Below are positions 1 to 11,000 of a DNA stretch of 64,000 nucleotides, piece by piece. The stretch is from Motacilla alba alba (lineage: Eukaryota; Chordata; Aves; Passeriformes; Motacillidae): assembly GCF_015832195.1 (NCBI RefSeq), contig NC_052018.1:40521258-40585257 (forward strand), read 5' to 3'. Position numbers and translations under genes: made by a program. The stretch's first letter is position 1. Every line of letters starts with the position of its first letter. Under the pieces are notes generated by a model. The model was not told the DNA's origin. It ran no database searches and worked only from the letters and a program-made list of their open reading frames with translations.

Positions 1-3000
1 TGGTGCCTGATTCAACTTAAACAAATCAAAGTGGGTAACAAATTGATAGAATTTCCCATCAGTCTTGCAGAAAATCTCATTCAAAATAGCTGCAGGTTTG
101 CCAGTCCATCACACTATGAAGACTTCCAGGGTGATGGGTCTGATGCCAGTGAGTCACCGCACTTTTGTACTGGGGCTCCCTGCAGTTCAGGGCTACATTT
201 GCTATTTTAGTGCTCAAGGGTGTTTCAGATAAAGCTGTGGTCAGCAAGGTGTCCTTGTTCAGAATGGCAATAATCCCATGTATTAGTAGAATGCAACAGC
301 ATATCTTTACCAATCTTATGAATGCAACACTTTTTTATGTAAGATATTTGACATCCTCATACCATGTTGTATGCCAGAACTCTCTGTCAGAACCTAATTA
401 CCATGTGAGTTTTGATTATGATATAAGCATGAATGGAATCTTATAAATGCAGAATGTTTAGTTTGCACTTGCCATGCTATAGAATATTCAAAGTATGTGT
501 GTGTGAGGTATAGTATGTATAAGGATCCTACATTTTTTTAAAAGCTTGCCAAAAAAAAGATGCAAAAATAAAATATGGACAGGTGTAAATTTCCATGCCT
601 ACCAAGTGCTCATCACCTGCTTTCGGATCAGAGATTCTTGGGAAGAACAGCCAGCTGCCCTAACCTGCTGGAGAGGAATCCAGGTATCAGAGAGTTAAAA
701 CACTTGCTCATTGGTTTTCTCAGCTCCTATTTTAATTTGCTCACTTTTTTTTGGACAGCTCTGTGAAGGCAGTCTGGTTCGCTGCTTCACCATACTAATG
801 AGACTCATCCATCTGCCTCTGTCATTGCCAGGCTCTCTTTTCTGCTGGAAGTCAGAGATGAACGCTCAGGACAGGTCCTTTCTAGGCTGCAGTACTTAAT
901 CATTTCTAAACACGCTAGATGGCCTCAGGCAGTGAAGGCAACAAGCATTTAACCCAGGCTTGGCAGCTCAGGCTTCCACATAGGCTGGCTCTAAGCCCTG
1001 ATAATGAAAAGTAGCTGTGCTTTTACTCTCCACTTAACCAGATGCTCTTTGCTTCTTGGGGCAAAAGGTTAAATAGATATAAGAACCCATGCTAGTTTTG
1101 AAGCCTTTTATTAGCAGTCCTTATAGAAGTGAAGTAGAGCATTCTGCTCCCCTGACTACGTCTCTCTCAGAATCCTGTATTTAGGACTGTGTCCACTAAC
1201 TAGAGGAATGTAACCTCCTCACCCAAAGCTCATTTCTTGTTCAAGTAACAATAAATAGAACCTAAAGCCCACTTTGCCACTTAATTATTTAATGCTCTAT
1301 TTTCATAGTAAGAATGGATGGAGGAGACATCACTAGTTTTGTTTAACAGTGGCAACACCTTATATTAACAGTGCAGATAAAGCACTTTTTCTACTGTGGC
1401 TGGGACAACTGATTTATTTTTCCACTCCATCTACTGCTCCATATGTCTCTGGAATCTGCCTTTTTCCCAGAGCTCATGTTAGTATAAAGCAATTGTCTGG
1501 GATGTGTAAGAATTAAGTATCCCATCATTCAGGCTAGACATGCAATTAGAAGAGTTGCACTAATTTCCACTGACTGAGACCCTGTCACTTTAATTTATCC
1601 TTACTTTCCTGCATTTAGGTCTTCTCTGGTTTGAGGCCAAGGGTTTTATGCAGTTTGAGGCAGTGGTTCTGTAGTGCCAGAGGTGGGGGGGAGGAGAAGT
1701 TGGTGGATGTGGGTGGGAGCGGGAAAAGATGGACAAGGGGAAGTGTTAAGGGCACGAGAAGAACAAGAACTGGCTGAAAAGAACAAAACTGACATGTAGA
1801 CACTTAAAAGATCTAAGGCATGTGCCAAATAAAGATGTGTGGAGCAGCTGCAAAGGAAAGTAAAGCTTTCAGAGTCTTTATTGAATCGCAGCACTGGGCA
1901 TGCGGCTCACCCCAGATTATTTTCTTTTTTACGCAGATGCTTAGCATTGAATTTCAGCACCAGGGCTGGGTTCAAATGGCTCAGCTGAGAGCGCTGCCAA
2001 ATCTGCCCTGTGCTCTGCTCCAGGTTTCCCAGGGGATAGCCAAGGGTGCAGGAACACCAGCTTCAGTTCAGGTACCATCTCCCTACTCCCACTGGCTCCT
2101 GCACTCAGCTGGCGGAAACCCTTAAAATGACATAAATCTGCCAGTGCACCACCGAGCTCCTTGCATAAAAGTCCAGGACAGCCTCAGACAAGATTCTTTT
2201 TCTACATCTAGTCTTTATTTGCCCAGCATTCCTGCCAAAATCAGGATGAAATTATTCATAGAGCCAACTGGTAAAACTTTGAAAAACCCTTCAAACTTTC
2301 TACACTTTCATGCAATGGAAGTTCTCATTACATATCTCTATAGAAAACAGTGAAACACTTTCTAATTAGGAAAAGTTTTGTATCAGGTTGCATATATGGA
2401 ACTGTCTGGGTTGATTTGTATGAGTGTGTGTCAGTCCAGCAGAAAGAAATGTGCAGAAAATCATTGTTAATATTGGATGATAGAGAAATACAGTGCTACA
2501 GTAAGTAGTTCTCTTGCTCCATTGTTTTTAAACAATTATTTAAGAGTAACAATACAATATACTTCAGTAAATTTAAGGAAAAGTATAAGAAAAACTGGCA
2601 AAACCACATCTACACTCATAAAGTCTTCTTTTTAAGGGTAAAGAAAATAAAGATATAAGCTGTCATTCTGGACTTGCATTTCAGTGACGACATATTTGCA
2701 ATTTGTTTTCATGTTTTCTTACTACTGGGGAATATAGGACGCCACTAGGAATACTTGTTACTAATAAAGAGTTGAAAAGGACTAAATAATGATGATAAAC
2801 TATTATTATAACTTAATTAAGTCAGTTGCTTCCTTTAATAATATCCATTCACTGAGATGAGTGTCATGCAAGAACAAAATCAGACATGCCAAGGAAAAAG
2901 CTCAGATGAAATCTAGGTGGATCCTGGATTTATAGTGTGGATTCTAGAAATTTATTTCCATGTTCTTAAACATATTTGGTAAAATGGAAGGGAAATTGGT

Positions 3001-4487
3001 CAACAAAGTGCCTTTAAAGCTCTCAGAGTTTATGAGTGAGACCTAGTGGTGAGGAGCCTGACAATTAAAGTGTTCATTGTCAGTATAATTTTATGCATTT
3101 TTAAATGCTAAGAATTTTTTTTTCATACTGCCCATGTGCATATCAACTGTAATTGAACGGTACATTGTTATTAATTGGGTTTATACACTTGTATCTGGAG
3201 ACCTGCCAAGAACAAGACCCTGCTGCTGGCCCCTACACAAACACAGTGACACTTCTCTAGCTTGAGAGTTTAAACTCTATGGACAAAATAGAGTAAGAAC
3301 AAGGGAACAGAAATGAATGAGGTAATCAAAGTGAATTTAATGATGGCTTGAAAACACCGTAGGAACATTGCAATCTTACAGAGATTTGCTATCTCAGCCC
3401 TTGCACTAAGATGCAACCAGGGCAATCCAGATCTCTTACCATATTAGCATGGCTAATTTCCATTAACCATTTGTATTTGTGGAAAGCAGAGTGGGAAAAG
3501 ATGAAAAGCAATTCAAACTAAGGTCTAGAAACATTAAGGGGGTAGAAGATGGATGTAGAATCAAGCAGGTAATTTCTAGTATCTTTCCTCAACCCTGTCT
3601 TCTCCAAGGTTTGCTACCACTCCCACACTCACCCCCACTTCTAACTTTTATGTTGTCCCCCATCGTGGGCATGATAAAGAGACCTGCCTAAATTCAAGCC
3701 TTGCATGGGTTTCTGACCATGTGTTGCAGAGCCTGCCTGGGTCTTCTAATGACAGAAAGAAACTGGTGACTGTTCTCAAAACAGAAGTCCTCAACTAGTT
3801 TGTTCTCACTCCACAGTGATTTAGGCTGTATTTTGTTGGATAGTGTGTGTGAAAGTTATGCTGGACACTGTGAAGGTCTTACTGAAGTCAGATTTGTGTT
3901 TTGATGAGTTGTAATTAATGGCAAGTCTCCTTCTCTCTGTTTTCCTGCGGAGACTGTCATTTAAAGCAGCTCAGCTGATCCCAGCTGTCAACCCAGAGAT
4001 CAGCAGGAGAGTGCAACTGTAATGCAGCCAAATCTTTTCTTACAGAGGCCATTTTTGTAAATACTCTGTGAAAATAAAATCCAAGCCTCAGACAATGTAG
4101 ACCTGCAAACTCAGTATTCTCAAGATGCCTCCACAAAATATTTAAGGAATATGTGAACTTGATTCGTGGTCTGTTCTCCTCTATGTTCCATACTTGTTGC
4201 TTGTGTTGACAAGAGCAAAATGAGAATGTCTGCAGACACAAATAAGCAGTATTAGCAGGGCAATTCTTCAGAAGTATGCTTATTCTTTCAAAGGCATTTG
4301 CATAATAATAAAGGAAGAAAGGTATATAAGGTAAACTACAAATCAGCAAAATTGTTTTGAAAACTGAGTGCTTTTCAAAGTTTTCTAAGAGGCAGTGGGA
4401 GCTCTTTGAAATCTATGAGGTAGTGAAGTGGTGGAAAAACAGAAGAGAAAAAGGAATAAGGATGGATATAGTGCTGTTAAACGCCCC
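1..4487. other. Noncoding stretch, no gene seen
   Basis: This AT-rich, CpG-poor stretch has only short open frames (about 130 codons at most) scattered on both strands, with no recognisable domain. A G-rich purine run lies around 1678-1745 and includes three close GGG runs. An exact octamer core, ATTTGCAT, sits at 4296-4303 next to AT-rich sequence. I see no splice-bounded open frame, RNA gene or clear interspersed repeat. It most likely belongs to an intergenic region or large intron. Confidence 0.7.
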
Positions 4488-4670
4488 CCTGTCCAGGGGT
4501 TACAGCATTTACCTGGAGCTTGGGTGACCCTGGTTTGCACCAATGCACTATTAGAGTTTCCCTATGGGAATTTTGGACATCTACGTTCCTTTTTGTGCCT
4601 CCTCTTACCTGTAAAGCAAGAACTGCAGTATTTTCCTAATTCTGGGAGATGTAATCAAGGTTTTAGAGAA
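4488..4670 (+). repeat. Probable MIR SINE, diverged
   Basis: Several blocks line up in order with the MIR consensus as I remember it. A 'ggggttacagca' block resembles the 5' GTGGTTAAGAGCA region. 'cctggagc' followed by 'ccctggtttgcacc' resembles the tRNA-like CTGGGTTCGAATCC box. 'tgtgcctcctcttacctgtaaa' resembles the GTGCCTCAGTTTCCTCATCTGTAAA core region, and a final 'gagatgtaatcaagg' resembles the GTGAGGATTAAATGA tail. The order and spacing are right, but each block is diverged, as expected for a very old insertion. An open frame runs through it but is chance. RepeatMasker would settle it. Confidence 0.6.
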
Positions 4671-4748
4671 ACACAGAACAAGTTCCCCAGAAATCCTGTA
4701 GTTTTAGTGAATGAACTGACAACATCCCTCCATTTCAATTGGACTTGT

Positions 4749-4782
4749 TACTATGTAGTAAATTCTACTACGTAGTAAATTC
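4749..4782 (+). repeat. 17-bp tandem duplication
   Basis: Two adjacent 17-bp units, 'tactatgtagtaaattc' and 'tactacgtagtaaattc', differ at one base. A partial third unit, 'tactag', follows. The near identity suggests a recent local slippage or duplication. Confidence 0.85.
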
Positions 4783-4911
4783 TACTAGTAGTCCTTATCT
4801 AGAAGGGAAGACTCAGCAAGAACTAGAATGAATAAATCAGGAAGATTTGTTCTGGGGCCCATGACAGTGCTCAGTGGTCCTTTGTAATGACAGCATATGA
4901 GGAGATATTTT

Positions 4912-4928
4912 ACATATATATATATATA
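4912..4928. repeat. (AT)n microsatellite
   Basis: A short run of alternating A and T, about eight dinucleotide units. Confidence 0.85.
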
Positions 4929-6516
4929 AAATAAACTCTTCCATGCCCAGATCTGATGATGGAGGCATTTAAGAGTTCCTAACATAAAAAGATGGTATTT
5001 GAACATCCGGTTACCAAAAATAAATTCACAAAGAACAAACACTTTGCATTCACTGAACAGAGTTCTCTGTATAATGCATAATGTTGGAAAAGTGCTCAAA
5101 TTGCAGCACACTTTTAAATTTTGGTAATAGAACATTAAAGATACATTTTTAGTCGGGTGATTTCATGATAAGCTGTCTTACACTGCAGGTAAGAATATAA
5201 TAATATAATGGAGGGAATTAGCAAAATTATCTGTATCTTCCTGATCCTGGCCCTGAAACCAATACCACTGTTGGCATCTGGAGGCTGCACCTGTCATGAG
5301 TTATGGCCCTTGTTTTTACAGGAAGGATAAAACTGGTATTTCAGTGCCATCCATCATATGTAATAAACTCTCCGCCTTAGAATAAATGCATTTATATGCC
5401 ACTATTGGAAACGAGTACAGGAAATACAAGCAGTCAGCTGTATATGTTAGACACACTTTTTGTAATACTTTCTGTTGCTAAGAAAATAAGTCACTAGCTC
5501 TCTTCTAGGGGTAGTTTGGCAGAGCTGAAATCGCAGGCTCTGTGTCATGAATAAGCACAGTACCACAGTACCCTCTTTGCCCTTTACATCTTGTAACGAG
5601 GTTAGAGCTTCAGCTATTGCATGGGCTCTGAATTGCCTGGCCAGAAATGTGGACCCAAGGTTCATGTTATCCCAAAATATTTGGTCACACAACCAAATAC
5701 GTTCTGCTCACGGGGACTGTCAAGATGTCTGGGTAAGATAAATGTCTTATTTTCGGATGGTTTCTTATGAATTATAGTGCTGATGAGTGGTGGAGCACAG
5801 GAGGCAGCAGGGCCCCATGAGCTGTATTTGTCTTTTGGGCTCTTCCAACAGCCCATCCCATTTGCTAGAGCTCATTTTTGTACCAGCATTTTGGCCCACC
5901 ACCTCTCCCCCTCTATGCAACTTTTGCTAGAAGTAGGTAACAAAAATTAAGTTACCTTTCCAGCTAGCTTCTAGGATGAAACTCCCTCCATTGCCAAGCT
6001 TCATCTTCCTAATGCAGGGAAATTAGCTTCTCCAGTGACTTTCCCTCAGTGAGAGGTTACTGCACTCCCTAGATCTGGGTCCATCCACACGGGAAGAACA
6101 TCTGAATTCTGGCAAGAACCTCTTACCATGTTTCCGGCCAGTATGGCAAATTACTCTGTAGAAGTTGGTTTGAAGGGTTAATCATCAGGTTTCAAATAAT
6201 TAAACACCCCAGAAATGTATTTTCAAACTATAGCAGAGTTGTATTTGCCTTCCAGTTATAAGTGTCAGTAATCAGTAGTGTCACTAATTCTTTTGAATCA
6301 TCTGAGTAATTTCTGTGTCAGTAATAGGGAATAACATAAATGATGTAGTCAAGGATTTTTAAGCCAGAATAAGGCCATGACTAAAACAACAAACTTTTTG
6401 GTTTATGTAGTTCCTCTGAAATCGAGGGAGTTGTGCTCTGTTACACCACACAAGATGCCAAGTCATTTAAAGAATTGTATAATTTAACAGTAACTGTGCC
6501 AAGCTTGGTTGTGCCA

Positions 6517-6582
6517 GAGGGGTTGGACTACAGGATCTCCAGAGTTTTTTTTCCCAACTATAACAATTCTGTGATTCTGTGA
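6517..6582 (+). mobile_element. CR1 LINE 3'-end fragment
   Basis: The sequence contains 'ggttggactacaggatctcc' and ends in 'attctgtgattctgtga'. The CR1 3' end typically reads GGTTGGACTAGATGATCTCC and finishes with short ATTCTRTG repeats in place of a poly-A tail. Only the last 65 bases or so remain, which is the usual 5'-truncated state. CR1 is the dominant LINE of birds and other sauropsids, so this is the main lineage clue in the window. Confidence 0.9.
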
Positions 6583-7429
6583 ATAGAAAATAATAACACT
6601 ATGGAAGAAGAAGGTGTTTTTTTCCTTATTCATGCAAATTATGTTCATTCTGTGGGTTCACATAGTAGATGGTGAAGAATAACTACCTAAAATTCTGAGT
6701 TAATGCTTTTGCAGTGTAAACTTTTTATGAAAATAGCTTGGATATCTCTAGGAATCCTTATACAAAAACGTAATGCCAAGTAATATTGTCTAATTTCCTC
6801 TTTTCTGTAATATGGACCAATTGGAATGAATAAATAAATAAATAAATGAACAAGCAAGAGAACAGCAGTGCATTTGCTCATATGACTTTTCTCATTTCCA
6901 GGGACTTTGCACCAAACATGAATATTAGGTTCTTCTTTAATTAGGCCAAAAACACTGTACAGGCATATCAGTTTAACTTTTCTAATTGTTGTTTGTAGAA
7001 AGACTTTTTTTCCATTGTTGTTTTAGCCTTTCCTCTGTTATTATGAAGGACAATATATATCATTTTTACTGCAAAGTGCCAGGCAAACTAGGATATTCAA
7101 ATGAGCAAACCTGGATGCTTTACAGCTTTTGCCCTCTTGAAATCAGATCTGAAAAATATAGGACCTAAATATCAATACTGTAAGGTTTTAGTTTTATATC
7201 AGGCATAAATCTTAACAACCCACACTTAACAATGAGCTCAGATTTTAACTTAATCTTTGGCAGGCTGAGAAATAAACCAGCACATACTCAGTTTTGTCTT
7301 CTCTCCCAGGCGGCTCCTTGAAAAAGGCACTGTCTGTGCCAGCAAGCTTAAAGGTTTTATCATTTGTGAAAAGCAGATCCAGCGCTGCCATGGTGGGCCA
7401 TAGGCTCCCAAAAGACAAAGAATTGAGTC
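6583..7429. other. Noncoding stretch
   Basis: No gene is visible. It contains an exact octamer motif, ATGCAAAT, at 6632-6639 and a short (AATA)n run at 6826-6848. The open frames are short and unremarkable. Confidence 0.65.
6826..6848 (+). repeat. (AATA)n microsatellite
   Basis: About five tetranucleotide AATA units, bounded by 'aatg' variants on both sides. Confidence 0.85.
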
Positions 7430-8110
7430 TTGCACTCCCCAGCTCTCCTCTGCTTAAATAAAGTTGCTAGTTGCCTAATGAATGTTAGCTGTAATACTCC
7501 CTGTGGTCAGTGGGGCTGTTGTTTAATGAATTGCTTAATGTGCTTGATTACTGTTACTATGTGGAATGAGGGAAATAGCCAGAGAGATTTGAAAGACCCA
7601 CTGGAGAATACGATGAAAATGAATTGGATCAATAAGAAGTTTTTGCTCATCTCTGAACAACGCATTATGTGCTTTATTGTTGGAGTTGGGGATAATGTAA
7701 TTTTGTGGCTTGTTGTTGTTCTTTTTATAATTCAGAAATATAAATCTCATTTGACATTGGGTTTTAGGGCTGGCCTTCCTGGAGTTATAAATGTTCCCCT
7801 GACTCCAGTCCCGGTTACTCACATAGACAGATAAATTAATTAGGAAAACTTTTATGCCAATTACGTTATGCCCTTGGCTTTCATATGTTTCTGAAGAGCG
7901 GCAGCTAATTAAAGATATGATTCATAATTACTGGTCGATCGAGTAGTTGAGTAATGGAATCAGGAACTGTTCCAAAAAAATTATCCATCACATCATTACT
8001 AATTGTTACATAATACATAAGGATGTAGAATTCAAATAAAAAATTACTCACATTTGAAAGATTCATTCAATTAGTGGGTTTGGGATATTTTTTATAACAA
8101 TTATAAACAT
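7430..8110. promoter_or_regulatory. Candidate conserved developmental enhancer
   Basis: This AT-rich block is dense in homeodomain-type cores: AATTAATTAG at 7834-7843, CTAATTA at 7905-7911, ATAATTA at 7924-7930, and several TTAATG/TAATTG variants around 7525-7560 and 8000. It also keeps isolated CpGs in otherwise CpG-poor DNA (for example near 7812, 7864, 7898 and the 'tcgatcga' at 7935-7942). The mix of clustered TAATTA cores with retained CpGs is typical of deeply conserved noncoding elements near developmental genes. Open frames of 134 and 95 codons cross it on opposite strands but match nothing I know. Conservation itself is inferred, not seen. Confidence 0.45.
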
Positions 8111-10679
8111 GAGCTACTTCTCACATTTTTAAGGATCACAGAGGTTTTATAAATATTTATAATTAAATAGGAGCATAATTTCCAGCAAGTAAAGGACTCA
8201 AGGGCCTAGCTGGAAGAGTGGGTTAGTACTTAGTGAATTTATGAAAGCTGGAAATCAAATCTTTGGGTCAAATTAGGGCTCAAATGAATTGAGTATGATG
8301 GTGTCTTCCTAGTCCTGCCACAAAACTGCTCTAGTTTGGCAAGCATTGCAGGCTAATTTCTTGAGAATAGAAGAGCTGTTACAAGTTATAACTTGGCACT
8401 GAACAACGCACAGAAATTTGCACAGAATTTGTCAACACTCATTTTTCACAGTCAGCATTTGCTGTCCCAGCAAGAAGATCATAACAGATACCACAACCTG
8501 GTAAAACTGGTGAAATAGTGAAAGAAAAACATTCCTCCAGCTCTTCCTTGCTAAGTTTGCAGATGTTCTGTGTTATCACAGTTTATGAGCAGTCATGACA
8601 CTTCATCAATAAAATATGTCTGGAAAACTTAAGTATGGGTTCATTCAGTAATTCAGATAACCCACAGGTAAGCATGGGAAATCTCTTGGTTCAGTTTTCT
8701 ACTGGTTCCTTAAAGCCTAAAGCAACCATGTTATGAAGTCCTGTATGTATATCTATATGTGCTAAGCCTTCATAATAACCCCCAAACATAAAAAAGCAGG
8801 GCCAGCAATACTTGCAGCATGAGCCTTCACAAAAGATGTGAAGATGTCCCAGCTAGAAGTTCAGAAGTTACCAACAGAGCACCTCCAGAACCCAGAAGAA
8901 TTTTGTCTGACTCAATATTTATTTGAACTTCCTGGAGGGCCTGACCCTGCATATTCTTCATCTCCTTCACTTACTTAAGTGACTCAGATGTACAGTATTG
9001 GCTTCTTCACCTACCCTGCAATGTTTTTTCTACTACACTTGGTTGGTTGTATATGATTAACTTAACTTACCACTCATTAGACACATGGCATATGGTTTGG
9101 AGGAGGATTAATAAATGTTTTGCTGTATCTGAACGAGAGAGAGAAAATGAATGAAAACAAACTTCCATTTCTGCTTGCAGCTTTAAAAGGCTATTTAGCT
9201 GCCATCCATCTGCAGGTACCATGTGCTGCCCTCCTGAATATCACCAGGGAACAAAGGGAATTCAATTAACTATTTTGTATTCTAATTGACTTGGATTGCT
9301 GTAGATATCTACATCAGCTTGTGGAAGGGTCCAGCTGATGGATGGATAAGAGCGTTCAGCACAAGAATGTCCCTTAGACCTTACATCCACAGCAGTAAGA
9401 CAGACAAAAGAGAGACAATGGAGAGATGGACCAGCAGAAATCATTGGCCTCTTCTGAGAGTCAACAGTGAAGTCAAGACACCTGAAGTCCCCATGAGTGC
9501 AGGAGTCTCTGATGAAACTTCCTCTTACCCTCTAAAGATGTTCCAGGGAATACAGATGCTTATTTATTATTTTATTTTAAGAAGCCCTTTTCTAATAGTG
9601 CTACATCTTTTAAAATTCTGTTTTGTTGTTTCAGGAGACAGTACCTCCTGATTAAGTGAATAGAAAGGGTTTTTCTACTACACCAGATCAGCTGAGCACT
9701 TGGGGGAGGGGAGGGTGACAACGTGATGCATAGAAGTCTGCAGAGGTGTTAAGGATTGCAGCTGTAGAACTAAGTGCTTTTAAAACTTCAAAGTTAACAT
9801 CCTAGGGAATAATAAAGTGCAAAAAACAAGTAATGTACAATCATGATATTATACTAGATGGGAAATCAATACTGAACCTGGTAGTCTTATTACAGTGTGT
9901 TTCTGTCATGATGGTTAGTCAGAAATAGCTTTTTGGGATTAATGGTGGCAACCTCTGACCTGTCAACATCCTTATCAAACACCTGCCTGGCAGAGGCACA
10001 AATGCCCCTCATCTGCAACAGCACCTCACTATGAAAGGGCTGTCTACAAGCCAAATGAGGAAAGACATTCACAGCTTTAGAAAAACCCCAACCCCAACAC
10101 AGCATAACCTTAAATCACAAAACCCATTGAAAATAAAAGAAAAAATAATAAAAAGAGGATTGAACTTAATAAAATATAATTTCTCTGCAGAAGCTTTATT
10201 TTTAAACTCTTTAGCTGCTACTCTGCTTGTTTATGAAACAGTATAAATGTATTTGCTTAAATGGAACAGGATGAGGAAAGATATTTGAGTTTGATATGGT
10301 TGGTGGGTTTCATGGAAGTTTAATTTTTACTAATTTTAGCATTATAATTAGATGTTTCAGTTGTCTGGATGTTTGTCTAGAGCGAAAAACACCGTAGACA
10401 TATGTGAAGCAGGACACAAGAGCAGTCAATCCTGAGTATCTTTGGGGCAGAGTCCTCTGTTGCTTTTTGAGGAGTTTTCTTTCATTTTTTAAAGTGAAGT
10501 CTTATGGTCTATTTTAAGACACTGTAGCCTGTATCTTAGAAAAAAATTTCATCTAGATTGCTCAGTGTGTATGTCATACCTTCTGTCTTCAAAAGAGAAA
10601 TAAAGGCTATTTTCATACTAGTTTTTTAATTATTGTAAAAAAAAATTTAAAGCATAAAATCATAAAAGGAACAGTTTTG
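8111..10679. other. Noncoding stretch
   Basis: No gene, RNA or clear repeat is seen. The longest open frame (9286-9651, 121 codons) has no recognisable domain and no splice-site context that would make it an exon. Base composition is the AT-rich background. Confidence 0.65.
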
Positions 10680-11000
10680 ATTTAATGGGGGAAATTACAT
10701 AGGCTTACTCTCATTATTAAAATAGCCTTATAGCTCTTGGTGACGTGGAGATTTTCATATTTGGCGTAAAGTCATCATACCACTGGTAAATACTTCCATG
10801 TAGCAAATTTCCCTATATGTTATATATTTAACATGGCTACATGAAAATACAGGCTTAAACTAAAATAATCAAAACCCTTTCAGCCATGTTTAGTGCTTGA
10901 AAAGTCACATAACCAAGACTAATTAATCTCCTGTGGCTTATCAGATCACATCAGTAGGCGATGGATTTTTCATAAATATTTGGGGTCACAATTCATTTTA
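10680..11000. promoter_or_regulatory. Possible conserved noncoding element
   Basis: This AT-rich block carries a CRE half-site (TGACGTGG at 10741-10748), an isolated CpG in 'tggcgtaaagtcatcat', an 'actaattaatctcctg' homeodomain core near 10918-10933 and a 'gtaggcgatgg' CpG. The density of motif-like words resembles the block at 7.4-8.1 kb but is weaker. This is a composition-based guess. Confidence 0.3.

Larger units (their letters stand above)
4671..6516. other. Noncoding stretch with small simple repeats
   Basis: No coding or RNA gene is visible. It holds a 17-bp tandem duplication at 4749-4782 and a short (AT)n run at 4912-4928. The open frames here are short and mutually overlapping on both strands, which is typical of noncoding DNA. 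Confidence 0.65.

Noticed and set aside
1678..1745. G-quadruplex in G-rich purine run
   Set aside because: Only three close GGG runs are present; the fourth run is separated by a 13-base loop, so it falls outside the usual motif.
5305..5345. MIR-like reverse-strand core ('tttttacaggaagg')
   Set aside because: The match is too short and does not continue on either side.
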